Assembly (NCBI RefSeq): GCF_009911265.1
Contig: NZ_QXXA01000009.1
Span: forward strand, 124,001 to 188,000
Source of the DNA: Senegalia massiliensis
Lineage (GTDB): Bacteria; Bacillota; Clostridia; Tissierellales; SIT17
Direction: 5' to 3'
Length of the DNA: 64,000 nt
In this document: piece after piece, positions 1 through 9,288 of the stretch
Position numbering within the stretch: position 1 is the first letter of the stretch
How the letters are laid out: each line of letters opens with the position of its first letter
The notes under the pieces: model-generated
Databases searched by the model: none
Seen by the model: the letters and a program-made list of their open reading frames with translations, nothing else
What the model was told of the DNA's origin: nothing
Program-made: the position numbers and the translations under genes

Positions 1-420
1 TACTTTTATTTTCTTATAAATAATTTTTTCTATTATTGATGCACTTTCAAGAGCAATTTTAGCACCATGAGTATATGCACGAACTAATCCTCCAGCACCT
101 AATTTTATACCACCAAAATATCTTGTTACAACTACTACTATATTTCTAAGGTCTTCCTTTTTTATAACTTCTAAAATTGGTATGCCTGCAGTTCCACTTG
201 GCTCACCATCATCACTATATCTTTGTATATTATTATTTTCACCTATAGCATATGCATATACATTATGTGTTGCATCTTTATGTTTAGTTCTTATTTGTTC
301 TATAAAATCTAAAGCTTCTTCCTCAGATTCTATAGGTTTTGCATATCCAATAAATTTTGATTTTTTCTCTATAAAATCGTCTTCTCCAAATTTATGTATT
401 GTTTTAAATATATCTTTCAT
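1..420 (-). CDS. YigZ/IMPACT family protein, C-terminally cut by window edge
   Basis: About 140 N-terminal residues are visible; the family is usually a little over 200 residues, so the C-terminal domain lies outside the window. The IMPACT signatures are clear: RYSDDGEPSGTAG near residue 62 and VTRYFGGIKLGAGGLVRAY near residue 97. The family is linked to translation-stress regulation, but its bacterial biochemical role is unsettled. The ATG at 420-418 has an AGGAGA-like ribosome binding site at 424-430. It sits downstream of the Nudix gene but is separated from it by a terminator hairpin, so it is probably its own unit. Confidence 0.85.
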   Translation of the reverse strand, partial: MKDIFKTIHKFGEDDFIEKKSKFIGYAKPIESEEEALDFIEQIRTKHKDATHNVYAYAIGENNNIQRYSDDGEPSGTAGIPILEVIKKEDLRNIVVVVTRYFGGIKLGAGGLVRAYTHGAKIALESASIIEKIIYKKIKV

Positions 421-456
421 TTAATCTCCTTTCTTTTTTATAAAATATTATAACAT

Positions 457-480
457 AAAAAAGGGCCTAGGCCCTTTTAT
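457..480 (-). terminator. Rho-independent terminator after the Nudix gene
   Basis: A perfect GGGCC-TA-GGCCC palindrome flanked by A and T runs overlaps the stop region of the Nudix gene. It is symmetrical enough to act in either direction, but both flanking genes are on the minus strand. Confidence 0.8.
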
Positions 481-911
481 ACTATAGCTAAATTTTCATT
501 TTTAAGTTTTAAATATTTTTTATGAGAAAGTCTTACTAATGATTTATCTTGGCTATAAGTGATTTTTTCTATTGCTTCTTGTATTTCATAAAAACCACCA
601 TTTTTAAACTCTTTACTCTTGATATCATATTCCAATGACTTGGCTTCCATTATAAACCATATAATTTCATTACAAACAGGTTTTTTTCTAGATAAAGAAT
701 AAAACTCATAATTTGTTTCACCTGCTGGTGATACTATTTGAATATTTTCTAACCCAGTTTCTTCTTTTACTTTAATTTTAGCAGTTTCAATAGCTAAATT
801 TCCACTTTGAATTTTACCTTTAGGAAGAATCCATTCATCCTTTTCATTTTTTAGAATAAAAACCTTGTCTTCATAAAATACAACACCACCAGCACAATTT
901 CTCAAGAGCAT
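477..911 (-). CDS. Nudix hydrolase family protein with divergent Nudix box
   Basis: A 144-residue Nudix-fold protein predicted to hydrolyse a nucleoside diphosphate linked to another moiety; the substrate cannot be inferred. The box spans residues 32-54 and reads GKIQSGN...KVKEETGL. The EE pair and final G-L are present, but the first Glu is Asn and the Arg-Glu of the REUXEE core are Ile-Lys. The start at 911 is chosen because GAGGAGG lies 8-9 bases upstream at 921-927. A longer frame opening at a TTG at 989 would overlap the upstream gene and has no comparable site. It is the last gene of the hflX/HEAT cluster. Confidence 0.75.
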   Translation of the reverse strand: MLLRNCAGGVVFYEDKVFILKNEKDEWILPKGKIQSGNLAIETAKIKVKEETGLENIQIVSPAGETNYEFYSLSRKKPVCNEIIWFIMEAKSLEYDIKSKEFKNGGFYEIQEAIEKITYSQDKSLVRLSHKKYLKLKNENLAIV

Positions 912-978
912 ATTTAAAACCTCCTCTTTATTATTAATACCATCATATAATAATTTATCAGAAAATTCAATTGATTTT

Positions 979-1617
979 TTATTTTTCAACTAAATAATTT
1001 ATAACATCTTTTGATGCACGTCTTACATATTCCTTTTCCCTTTTATCATTTGATATTTTTTCCAACAACTTTATAGTATTCATATCTCCTATATTTCGAG
1101 TGGATTTAATTGCATATTGTCTAACTTGAGGATTATCATCAAAGAAAAACTCTTCCAATATATCTTTATGTTCACTTTTAGCCATCTTACCTAGTGCCGA
1201 TACTGATAACCTTCTATAATTTACATTCTTACTTTTTAATTCCATAAGTAAAAAAGGAACTAATTTCTCATCTTTTAACTCTCCTATTAACCATATTAAT
1301 ATCATTCTATCTTCAATATTTTTAAATTTTATATATCTTTTATAAATCTGTTCAACTAAATCTTTTTTATCTTCATTTGTAAGTGTTTTTAAATACTCAA
1401 CTCTTTTTGACTTGCTCATAGAAATAATCTTTATTAATTTATCTTGTTTTTTCTTTTTTTGATATTTGATCTTTGCTTCTATAATATGCTTTTCAATTTC
1501 TTTATATGGCAAATTTCTAATTTTAGATATTATATCAATACTTTTACCTTCAAGATATAAAAGATAACTTATTTGAAAACTCTCCATCTTATCTATTTCA
1601 TTCCACTTACCAAGCAT
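979..1617 (-). CDS. HEAT-repeat protein
   Basis: A 212-residue, largely alpha-helical protein. The first third is rich in Lys and Glu and may contain a helix-turn-helix-like segment (residues 10-50). The C-terminal half (about 95-200) holds HEAT/PBS-lyase-like repeats, including LIWLIGELKDEKLVPFLL, SVSALGKMAKSE and YAIKSTRNIGD. Such repeats are protein-binding scaffolds. AAGGTGA precedes the ATG, and only 9 bases separate it from hflX, so the two are very likely cotranscribed. No specific function can be assigned. Confidence 0.65.
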   Translation of the reverse strand: MLGKWNEIDKMESFQISYLLYLEGKSIDIISKIRNLPYKEIEKHIIEAKIKYQKKKKQDKLIKIISMSKSKRVEYLKTLTNEDKKDLVEQIYKRYIKFKNIEDRMILIWLIGELKDEKLVPFLLMELKSKNVNYRRLSVSALGKMAKSEHKDILEEFFFDDNPQVRQYAIKSTRNIGDMNTIKLLEKISNDKREKEYVRRASKDVINYLVEK

Positions 1618-1626
1618 AATATCACC

Positions 1627-2901
1627 TTACTTAACTACATATTCTTTATATTTAAAATAATCTTTCTTATTAAGCACTACTTCTATAAAAGTACCTTCTT
1701 CTGTATGTGATACCTTCTTTGGATTATAATTATCTAAAATATAAGAAGTTATATCAGATTTATTATAAGGTAAAAGTATTTTTGTATTATAAAATTTATC
1801 TTCTAAGGCTATTTCAATTGAATCAAACAATTTATCAATATTGATATTTTTTTTGGCAGAAATATATAATTTTTCTCCTTTTATATTATATCCTATATCT
1901 TCAATGCTTTGTTGATCAATTTTATTAAATACTGTAATAATAGGTTTGTTTTCTGTATCTAAATCTTTCAATATATTTAATGTAGTTTTTATTTGTATAT
2001 CAAAATCGCTATTTGTAGCATCTACTACATGAACTATTACATCAGCATAATTAACTTCTTCTAAAGTCCCTTTAAAGGCAGCTATTAAATGTGTAGGCAA
2101 TTTACTAACAAATCCAACTGTATCTATTACAAGCACTTTTTGACCATTAGGCAGATTAGTCTTTCTTAGAGTAGTATCTAATGTTGCAAAAAGCATATCT
2201 TCAGTATATACATCTTTTTCATTATTATAATCACTTCCAGCTTTTAAAAGTTCATTAAAAAGAGTAGATTTACCTGCATTTGTATAACCTACAAGAGCTA
2301 TTATAGGTATTTCAGAATCTATTCTATTTTGTCTTTTTATCTCTCTTACACTTTCAACCTCTTTTAATCTTCTTCTTATTTCATCAATTCTATTTTCTAT
2401 ATGTCTTCTATCAGTTTCTAATTTTTTCTCACCTGGTCCTCTTGTACCTATTCCTCCACCTAATCTAGAAAGTTCTTTTCCAAAGCCTGTAAGTCTAGGT
2501 AATCTATACTTTAATTGAGCTAATTCTACTTGTAGCTTACCTTCCTTTGTACTAGCACGCCTTGAAAATATATCTAATATAAGTGCGGTTCTATCAATTA
2601 CTTTTCTTTCTAATACATTTTCAATATTTCTAATTTGAGCTCCTGTTAATTCATCATTAAATACAATAGTGTCTATATCTAACTCCTCGCAATAATTTAA
2701 GATTTCTTGTACCTTACCTTTTCCAATATAAAAAGCACTATCAATTCTATCTTTATTTTGAACAACAGTAGATATAGGATCAGCATTTGCTGCTATAGCT
2801 AATTCTCTTAATTCTTCCATAGAACTTTCAATATCAAATTCATTTCTTTTATTTAAATTTACTCCAACTAAAAGTACTCTTTCTTCTATTTGTCTTTCCA
2901 C
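1627..2901 (-). CDS. hflX: Ribosome-associated GTPase HflX
   Basis: A 424-residue HflX, the usual family length. The family-specific N-terminal domain covers about 1-180 and includes the glycine-rich GGGIGTRGPGEKKLETDRR segment. The G domain begins near 200 with P-loop GYTNAGKST, then VIDTVGF (G3) and FNKID (G4). HflX binds the 50S subunit and rescues or splits stalled or heat-damaged ribosomes in a GTP-dependent way; this is family knowledge. It heads an apparent operon with the HEAT-repeat and Nudix genes. Confidence 0.95.
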   Translation of the reverse strand: MERQIEERVLLVGVNLNKRNEFDIESSMEELRELAIAANADPISTVVQNKDRIDSAFYIGKGKVQEILNYCEELDIDTIVFNDELTGAQIRNIENVLERKVIDRTALILDIFSRRASTKEGKLQVELAQLKYRLPRLTGFGKELSRLGGGIGTRGPGEKKLETDRRHIENRIDEIRRRLKEVESVREIKRQNRIDSEIPIIALVGYTNAGKSTLFNELLKAGSDYNNEKDVYTEDMLFATLDTTLRKTNLPNGQKVLVIDTVGFVSKLPTHLIAAFKGTLEEVNYADVIVHVVDATNSDFDIQIKTTLNILKDLDTENKPIITVFNKIDQQSIEDIGYNIKGEKLYISAKKNINIDKLFDSIEIALEDKFYNTKILLPYNKSDITSYILDNYNPKKVSHTEEGTFIEVVLNKKDYFKYKEYVVK

Positions 2902-2953
2902 TAAAACACCTCATTTTTCTTTTAATTATAGTATAACAAAAAAATTATAATTT

Positions 2954-3601
2954 TTAATCAACAACATTCAAAAAATCTTTTTCTGGTACAGAAATATAGC
3001 TATCAGGTACATCTCCTACTATAACTGTTTCTGCAATAGGTATAGTTGTAAGAACTTCTTCTGTTTTTGTAGCTAAGGGAACTATTATTCTAACATTTGT
3101 CTTTATTATTAAAATTACTCTATGGACTGTTTGATTTATCCCAGATTCTTCAAACTCTGTTGTAAAATCTACAGTGACAGAACCTTGTGGGGTCATCTTC
3201 ATACTAACTTTAGGTCCGTATTGAGATAATAATTGACTATTCATTGCATTACCTAAAGGTATTTTTACTTTTTTTATTCCAATTTGTCTTATCTCATCTT
3301 GAACTGCCAATGCTATATTTGAAGAAATTTTTGTCATCATCATAGTATTATTTTGTATAGTTCTTAATTTACCATCATTATCATATCTTAAATGTATTAA
3401 ATCTTCATATTTTATTTCTTCTCCTATATTTTCCTTTACAGCATCATTTATAGCTTGTGTTGCTACCATTCTTGCTTTAACCTGACTTATAGCAAGTATT
3501 GTAGGTCTTATATTTTTATCAACTATTAAAAAACTATAAATAATAATTACTATTAAAAAAACCAAAATGAAATATCTTTTTTTAAAAGGACTTTTCTTCA
3601 T
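2954..3601 (-). CDS. yunB: Sporulation protein YunB
   Basis: A 215-residue protein with one N-terminal membrane segment (about residues 10-28) followed by an extracytoplasmic domain matching YunB (ISQVKARMVATQAINDAV, GNAMNSQLL). In Bacillus, yunB is a sigma-E gene needed for efficient sporulation; the mechanism is unknown. The ATG at 3601 follows AGGAG by 8 bases; a GTG nine bases further upstream is less well placed. It is divergent from the class A PBP gene. Confidence 0.85.
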   Translation of the reverse strand: MKKSPFKKRYFILVFLIVIIIYSFLIVDKNIRPTILAISQVKARMVATQAINDAVKENIGEEIKYEDLIHLRYDNDGKLRTIQNNTMMMTKISSNIALAVQDEIRQIGIKKVKIPLGNAMNSQLLSQYGPKVSMKMTPQGSVTVDFTTEFEESGINQTVHRVILIIKTNVRIIVPLATKTEEVLTTIPIAETVIVGDVPDSYISVPEKDFLNVVD

Positions 3602-3808
3602 TATAATCACTCCTATAAATCATTATATGAAGATTACATTCTTAATTTACCAAATAATAATTTTGTTATATAATATGTTTTTATGGCAATATTTATAGTA
3701 TAATTAATAAAATATATTATTTAATAATTATTTGTTTTTATATTTATATGATATAATTGTTGTAATTTAATAATATTTATTTTTATTAATGTTAGAGGAG
3801 GTTCATAA

Positions 3809-6800
3809 ATGTCTAATGAAAAAAATACCAAAAGAGATAAGACAAAAAAAGCTAAAACAAAAAAAGATAATAAAAAAAGAAATATAATACTTAAAACTAT
3901 ATTAGTAGTATTTCTTTTATTTGTCTTTATCTCTGTAGGTACTGTAGGTGGAATTTTGTTTGGTGTAATAAAAGATTCACCAGAAATAAATCCATCACGC
4001 GATATAAATGCTTTAAGTGAGAATTCAAAGATATATGATCAAAATGGAACTTTAATTGAAGAAGTTCTAACAGAAGAAAAAAGAACAATAGTAAATTTAG
4101 AAGATATGTCACCTTTTGTTAAGGATGCATTTGTTGCAGTTGAAGATGAAAGATTTAGAGACCATTTTGGTATAGATTTAAAAGGTATAGCAAGAGCTAT
4201 AGTTGTAGATATAAAAACTCGTTCTCTTGAAGAAGGAGCAAGTACTATAACTCAACAATTAGTTAGAAATTTATATCTTACCAAAGAAAAAGCTTTTACA
4301 AGAAAAATTACTGAAATGTACTTAGCAGTTAAGATGGAGCGAGAAATATCTAAAGATGATATTTTAGAAGCTTATCTAAATACAATTTATCTTGGTCAAG
4401 GCGCTTATGGAGTTGAAGCTGCATCAAAAACATATTTCAATAAAGATGCCAAAGATCTTACGCTTGCTGAATCTACATTACTCGCAGGTATAACTAAATC
4501 TCCACAAGACTACCAATTATTTAAAAGGATAGATCCAGAGAATTTAGAAGAGGATAATATGAATGTAGTAGGTACTGTAGAAGTTATAGGTAAACAATAT
4601 GTAGCAGTATTTAATGAAAACATAATAAATAGGCAAAAAACAATTCTTTCTCTGATGAAAGAGCAAGGTAAAATCACAGAAGAAGAATATAATGAAGCTT
4701 TAGATGAAGATGTTGTTTCACTTATTAATCCTGGTCAAATGAAAAATGAAAACATAGAAACTTCTTATTATACTGATTTTGTTAAAAATCAAGTAAAAAA
4801 AGATCTAATTTCAAAAGCTGGATATACAGAAGAAGAAGCAGAAGAAGCTCTGTTTAAAGATGGGCTTAAAATTTATACTACAGTAGATATAAAAATGCAA
4901 GAAAAAATTGAGGACATTTATAAGTCATTTACAGAAAATGTAGGAAATAAATCATGGTTAAGATTAAATTACAAAACTAGAGGTGGCAATATAATTGATA
5001 GTTATGGAAGAATAGCTTACTATCAAAAAGAAAACCTACTCGATAATGAAGGTAACTTATATTTATCTAAAGATTCATATAATATTGATGAAAAAGGTAA
5101 TTTAACAATAAAGTCTCCTAAAATAAATTATAGAAATTTAGATATAACTGATTATTTTACTAAAAAAGATGGTACAATTTATACTCATCCAACATGGTCA
5201 CTTAGTGTTGATAAGCAAAATTATACTGTAAATAAAGAAGATGAAAGTTTTACTATAAAAGCAGATTATTTAAAAGAACATAGTGATTTCTATAAAATAA
5301 CAGATAATACACTATATATATCTAAAGATAGATTCTATAATAATGAAAAAGGTGTAGTTCAACCACAATCTGCTATTACAATCATGGATCCTAAAACTGG
5401 ACAAGTAAAAGCAATAGTTGGTGGTAGGGATTCTGAAGGTCAAAGAGTCTTTAATAGGGCAACAAATGGTCCAAGACAACCTGGATCATCCATAAAGCCA
5501 CTTTCAATATATACCCCAGCTTTAGATAATGGGTTTACAGCAGCATCAGTAATTGATGATGTTCCTAGGTATTCAAATGGTAAGATTTGGCCTAAAAACT
5601 ATTCTACAGGAAGATTTTATGGTTTAACGCCAATGAGAAAAGCAATTCAATATTCTTATAACGTATCCGCAGTTAAATTTTTGGAAAAAGTAGGAATAAA
5701 TTCTTCAATAGATTATCTGGCTAAGTTTGGACTAATAAATAAAGATAATCCATCAAATGATACTTTTATTTCTGGAGATGAAGCTATAGGTGGTAGTTCA
5801 GACGAAAACTTAGCTGCTCTTGCTCTAGGTGGTATGACAAAAGGTGTAACTCCACTTAAAATGACTGCAGCATATGGTGCTTTAGCTAATAATGGTGTCT
5901 ATACAGAACCTATTGTTTATACAAAAATTGAAAATAATAAAGGTGAAGTTATAATAGACAACAAACCAAAGCAAAATACAGTAGTTAGTCCACAAATTGC
6001 ATATATTATGACTGATATGCTACAAACTGTAGTTAATTCTGGCTCAGGAACTAATGCTAATTTTGCTAATATGAGTGTAGCAGGTAAAACTGGTACAACT
6101 AATAATCAAGTTGATGTTTGGTTTGCAGGATACACTCCATATTACTCTGCAGCAGTTTGGATAGGAAATGACAGTCCTGCAATTGAACTTACACAATCAA
6201 GTAAACTTGCATCTAGTTTTTGGGGAAATATAATGAAAACAGTTCATGAAGGATTAGATAATAAAAACTTTAAGCGACCAGAAGGAATTGTATCTAGACA
6301 AGTATGTATAGATTCTGGAAAACTTCCTACAGAATTATGTTCTAAGGATCCAAGAGGTAGTCGTGTTAGAACAGAATTATTTGTAGCAGGTACTGAGCCT
6401 CGTGAAAGATGTGATGTTCATGTATCAGTAGAAGTAGATACTTCAACTGGAAAACTTGCTAATGAATATTGTCCAGATGACGTAGTTAAAAATGGTGTGT
6501 TTATACAAAGACCAGTCCCATATAATGGTAGTATAAAACCTATAGACTCTAAATACGAAGTTCCTACTGAAGTTTGTGATGTTCATACAAAAGATTCTAA
6601 TCCTATAAAAGATATTATAGATGATATCTTAGATAAAGATAAGGATGAAGACAAGGATAAAGAAGATGATAAGCCTAAGCCTGAAGATCCAGATGAAGGA
6701 GATAATGGTAATGACGGTAATGGTGAAGATGGTAATGGCGATGGAGGCAATGAAGGAGATGAAGGTACTGGTGATAGTGAGGATAATGAAGATGACTCAG

Positions 6801-6829
6801 AACCAGATTCAAAACCTAACCAAAACTAA
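3809..6829 (+). CDS. Class A penicillin-binding protein (PBP1A type)
   Basis: A 1006-residue bifunctional peptidoglycan synthase. A Lys-rich cytoplasmic start (1-32) and one membrane segment (about 33-53) lead to a GT51 glycosyltransferase domain with VEDERFRDHFG near 105 and GASTITQQL near 145. A long linker (about 385-510) resembles the OB-like insert of this family. The transpeptidase motifs are SSIK near 560, SYN near 615 and KTGTT near 760. After a Cys-containing region (CIDSG...CSKDP, RCDVH, EYCPDD), the last 65 residues are an acidic Asp/Glu/Gly/Asn tail. GAGGAGG precedes the start. It polymerises and crosslinks cell wall outside the membrane. Confidence 0.93.
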   Translation: MSNEKNTKRDKTKKAKTKKDNKKRNIILKTILVVFLLFVFISVGTVGGILFGVIKDSPEINPSRDINALSENSKIYDQNGTLIEEVLTEEKRTIVNLEDMSPFVKDAFVAVEDERFRDHFGIDLKGIARAIVVDIKTRSLEEGASTITQQLVRNLYLTKEKAFTRKITEMYLAVKMEREISKDDILEAYLNTIYLGQGAYGVEAASKTYFNKDAKDLTLAESTLLAGITKSPQDYQLFKRIDPENLEEDNMNVVGTVEVIGKQYVAVFNENIINRQKTILSLMKEQGKITEEEYNEALDEDVVSLINPGQMKNENIETSYYTDFVKNQVKKDLISKAGYTEEEAEEALFKDGLKIYTTVDIKMQEKIEDIYKSFTENVGNKSWLRLNYKTRGGNIIDSYGRIAYYQKENLLDNEGNLYLSKDSYNIDEKGNLTIKSPKINYRNLDITDYFTKKDGTIYTHPTWSLSVDKQNYTVNKEDESFTIKADYLKEHSDFYKITDNTLYISKDRFYNNEKGVVQPQSAITIMDPKTGQVKAIVGGRDSEGQRVFNRATNGPRQPGSSIKPLSIYTPALDNGFTAASVIDDVPRYSNGKIWPKNYSTGRFYGLTPMRKAIQYSYNVSAVKFLEKVGINSSIDYLAKFGLINKDNPSNDTFISGDEAIGGSSDENLAALALGGMTKGVTPLKMTAAYGALANNGVYTEPIVYTKIENNKGEVIIDNKPKQNTVVSPQIAYIMTDMLQTVVNSGSGTNANFANMSVAGKTGTTNNQVDVWFAGYTPYYSAAVWIGNDSPAIELTQSSKLASSFWGNIMKTVHEGLDNKNFKRPEGIVSRQVCIDSGKLPTELCSKDPRGSRVRTELFVAGTEPRERCDVHVSVEVDTSTGKLANEYCPDDVVKNGVFIQRPVPYNGSIKPIDSKYEVPTEVCDVHTKDSNPIKDIIDDILDKDKDEDKDKEDDKPKPEDPDEGDNGNDGNGEDGNGDGGNEGDEGTGDSEDNEDDSEPDSKPNQN

Positions 6830-6888
6830 AGTAATTTAAATATTTAACAAGAGATTTTAAATGACTAAATAATTTAAATTAAAGATTA

Positions 6889-6912
6889 AAAGGAAGGCAT
6901 ATGCCTTCCTTT
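6889..6912. terminator. Bidirectional terminator between convergent PBP and spoVAF genes
   Basis: A perfect palindrome AAGGAAGGCAT/ATGCCTTCCTT is followed by a T run on the plus strand and preceded by A-rich sequence. It lies between the stop codons of two convergent genes and touches the spoVAF stop. Confidence 0.85.
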
Positions 6913-8362
6913 ATTTTTTCGTTGTTTTATCTTTAGTCCTTAATATTTCTGGTCTTAATTTTACTTCTGGAATCGGTTTTCTCATAATTATAGTGGAAAA
7001 TGCTCTCCCGTTAAATGGAATAAGAGGCCACAAATAATTTATTCCTCCAAAAGACTTAGTTTTATAAAGAGTTATTAAGAAAATTAAAAAGGTTATAAGG
7101 AATCCATAGATTCCAAAAAACCCTCCACCTATGAGCAATAATATTCTAAATAACCTCATAGCAAGTGAAAACTCTATACTAGGAGTTGCAAACATCCCAA
7201 TACCTGATATTGCTGTATATAATACTGTTTCTGGTATAATCCATCCAACTTTAACAGCAAAATCACTTAATAACAATGCTCCAATTATACCTAGAGATGT
7301 AGTCAACGCATTTGGTGTATGAATAGATGCAATCCTAAGCATATCTAGTCCAACTTCTAATACCAAAAACTGAATTACAAGTGGTATTTCTCCTATTTCT
7401 TTAGGACCAATAAAACTTAAAGCTTGAGGTAAAAGATCAGTATTATTTGCAAAAACAAGCCATAATGGACTTGCTATAAGTGAAAAGAATATTGCTAAAA
7501 ATCTTACCCATCTCATATATGTTCCAATTGTAGGGTTTTGATAATAATCCTCTGCATGCTGAGTAAAATGAAACATTGTAACTGGTAAAATCATTACACT
7601 AGGTGTAGTATCCACTATTAAAATAATATGTCCTTCTAATAAATGAGCTGCTGTCACATCTGGTCTTTCTGTAAATCTAGCTTGTGGAAATGGATTAAAA
7701 CTTTTACCTAAAATATATTCTTCTAAACTCTTCTCTGCCATTATAAGAGAATCTGTGTCTATTGCATTTAGTTTATCTTTTATACTTTTCACCAAATCAT
7801 CATTAGTAATATCTTCAATATATCCTACTACAATATCTGTTTTAGATCTTCTACCTACATTAAAAATCTCAAATCTCAAATTAGGATCTCTAACTCTTCT
7901 TCTTATAAGAGCTGTGTTAAATATAATAGTTTCAACAAATCCATCCCTTGATCCTCTAGTAACTTTTTCTAAATCTGGTTCTTCTGGTCCTCTAGCAGGA
8001 TAAGTTCTTGTATCTAAAATTATTGCCTTATAAACACCCTCTACAAAAAGTACAGATGCGCCAGAAAGTATCATGTATTCTATTTCCTTATAATCATCAG
8101 ATTCAGTACATTCAATATAAGGTATTTTTTTTACAATTAATTTTTCTAATATATTTGGTACTATTTCATCATGCTTAGTTCCTTGCAATTCCTCCATTAT
8201 AAAAAGCATAATATCGTCTTTAGAAAACCCATCAATAAAAAATATAGCTGCATTTTTGCCACCAATTGTGATATCTCTTTTTACAACGTCAAAACTCTTT
8301 CCTACTCCTAATTTATCAGTCAAATAATCAATATTTTCCTGATATTTTTGAAAAAGTTTCAT
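6911..8362 (-). CDS. spoVAF: Stage V sporulation protein AF
   Basis: A 483-residue member of the GerA-A/SpoVAF family. The soluble N-terminal half contains the typical TRGSRDGFVETI and NTALIRRRVRDPNLR segments (about 120-160). Four to five membrane segments follow between about 285 and 450, and the C-terminal tail is basic. SpoVAF is related to germinant-receptor A subunits and acts with the SpoVA channel in the spore inner membrane. It is the last gene of the spoVA operon and begins immediately after the spoVAEA stop. Confidence 0.93.
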   Translation of the reverse strand: MKLFQKYQENIDYLTDKLGVGKSFDVVKRDITIGGKNAAIFFIDGFSKDDIMLFIMEELQGTKHDEIVPNILEKLIVKKIPYIECTESDDYKEIEYMILSGASVLFVEGVYKAIILDTRTYPARGPEEPDLEKVTRGSRDGFVETIIFNTALIRRRVRDPNLRFEIFNVGRRSKTDIVVGYIEDITNDDLVKSIKDKLNAIDTDSLIMAEKSLEEYILGKSFNPFPQARFTERPDVTAAHLLEGHIILIVDTTPSVMILPVTMFHFTQHAEDYYQNPTIGTYMRWVRFLAIFFSLIASPLWLVFANNTDLLPQALSFIGPKEIGEIPLVIQFLVLEVGLDMLRIASIHTPNALTTSLGIIGALLLSDFAVKVGWIIPETVLYTAISGIGMFATPSIEFSLAMRLFRILLLIGGGFFGIYGFLITFLIFLITLYKTKSFGGINYLWPLIPFNGRAFSTIIMRKPIPEVKLRPEILRTKDKTTKK

Positions 8363-8920
8363 TTATATCTCCCTTCTATTTAATATATCACTGAAAGCCT
8401 TTGTTATAATAGGTGCCCCTATTTTGCAATCATCAGAACCATTCATCTTCCCAATATCCCCGATACCTATTATCAAAGGAAATTCATATACTTCTAATAT
8501 ATCTACAGTATCACCATATAATCTCTTTTCACCAGTGGCATTTCCTTCTTTATCCACACCACCTTCAACATTGTTCCCTCTACAATCAATGGAATAATCA
8601 ACTTCAATTCCATTTACTCCTTCAGTATTTGAAGCTACTGCAACAACTCCAGCAATAGTTACTCTATCATCATTAACTATTTCACTTAACGCTTGTTCCC
8701 CTACTCCATATCCAGGATCTCCTTTATCATCTACCATAACTGCAACAGGATCATATTCTGCAGTAACTATTAAGTCAACAATATCTTTACCAGATAATCT
8801 AGTTGGATTTCCCCAAGATTTTGAAATACACCTTCCATTAACATTTTTTATTGCTACTTCTATTGCTTTTTTAGCTTTTTCATCACCATCAGTTACCAAA
8901 ATAATTTTTCTCTTATTCAT
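8363..8920 (-). CDS. spoVAEA: Stage V sporulation protein AEA (SpoVAEa)
   Basis: A 185-residue soluble protein with the family N-terminus (IILVTDGDEKAKKAIEVA) and the VMVDDKGDPGYGVGEQAL region. In Bacillus this product associates with the outer face of the spore inner membrane and helps Ca-dipicolinate movement. It lies between spoVAEB and spoVAF with spacings of 10 and 0 bases, so it is clearly operonic. Confidence 0.93.
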   Translation of the reverse strand: MNKRKIILVTDGDEKAKKAIEVAIKNVNGRCISKSWGNPTRLSGKDIVDLIVTAEYDPVAVMVDDKGDPGYGVGEQALSEIVNDDRVTIAGVVAVASNTEGVNGIEVDYSIDCRGNNVEGGVDKEGNATGEKRLYGDTVDILEVYEFPLIIGIGDIGKMNGSDDCKIGAPIITKAFSDILNRREI

Positions 8921-8930
8921 AAAATCATCC

Positions 8931-9287
8931 TTATTTTTTAGTCTTAGGATTAAATATTACTGCCATGATGTATCCAAAAAATATAGCTGCAGCTACTCCT
9001 CCTGCTGTTGCTGTTATTCCTCCTGAAAATATTCCAATAATTCCAGATTTATCAACCCCTTCTACAGCTCCTTTAGCTAACGAATAACCAAATCCAAGTA
9101 AAGGGACACTTGCACCTGCACCTGCAAATTTTATTATTGGTTCATAAATACCAATAGCAGTAAGTATGACTCCTGATGTTACAAATGAAACTAATATATG
9201 TGCAGGAGTAAATTTTGTTCCATCCATAAGTAGTTGAGCTATCAAACATATGAATCCTCCCACTAAAAATGCCTTTATATAATCCAT
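8931..9287 (-). CDS. spoVAEB: Stage V sporulation protein AEB (SpoVAEb)
   Basis: A 118-residue hydrophobic protein with about four membrane segments and the conserved region GAGASVPLLGFGYSLAKGA. It is paralogous to SpoVAC and part of the membrane channel that moves dipicolinic acid into the forespore and out at germination. The start follows the spoVAD stop by one base, which suggests translational coupling. Confidence 0.93.
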   Translation of the reverse strand: MDYIKAFLVGGFICLIAQLLMDGTKFTPAHILVSFVTSGVILTAIGIYEPIIKFAGAGASVPLLGFGYSLAKGAVEGVDKSGIIGIFSGGITATAGGVAAAIFFGYIMAVIFNPKTKK

Positions 9288-9288
9288 A

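Noticed and set aside
6645-6839. Met/Lys-rich alternative frame at the end of the PBP gene
   Set aside because: It is the +1 frame of the repetitive acidic tail codons; the tail in the main frame runs on to a stop and a terminator.
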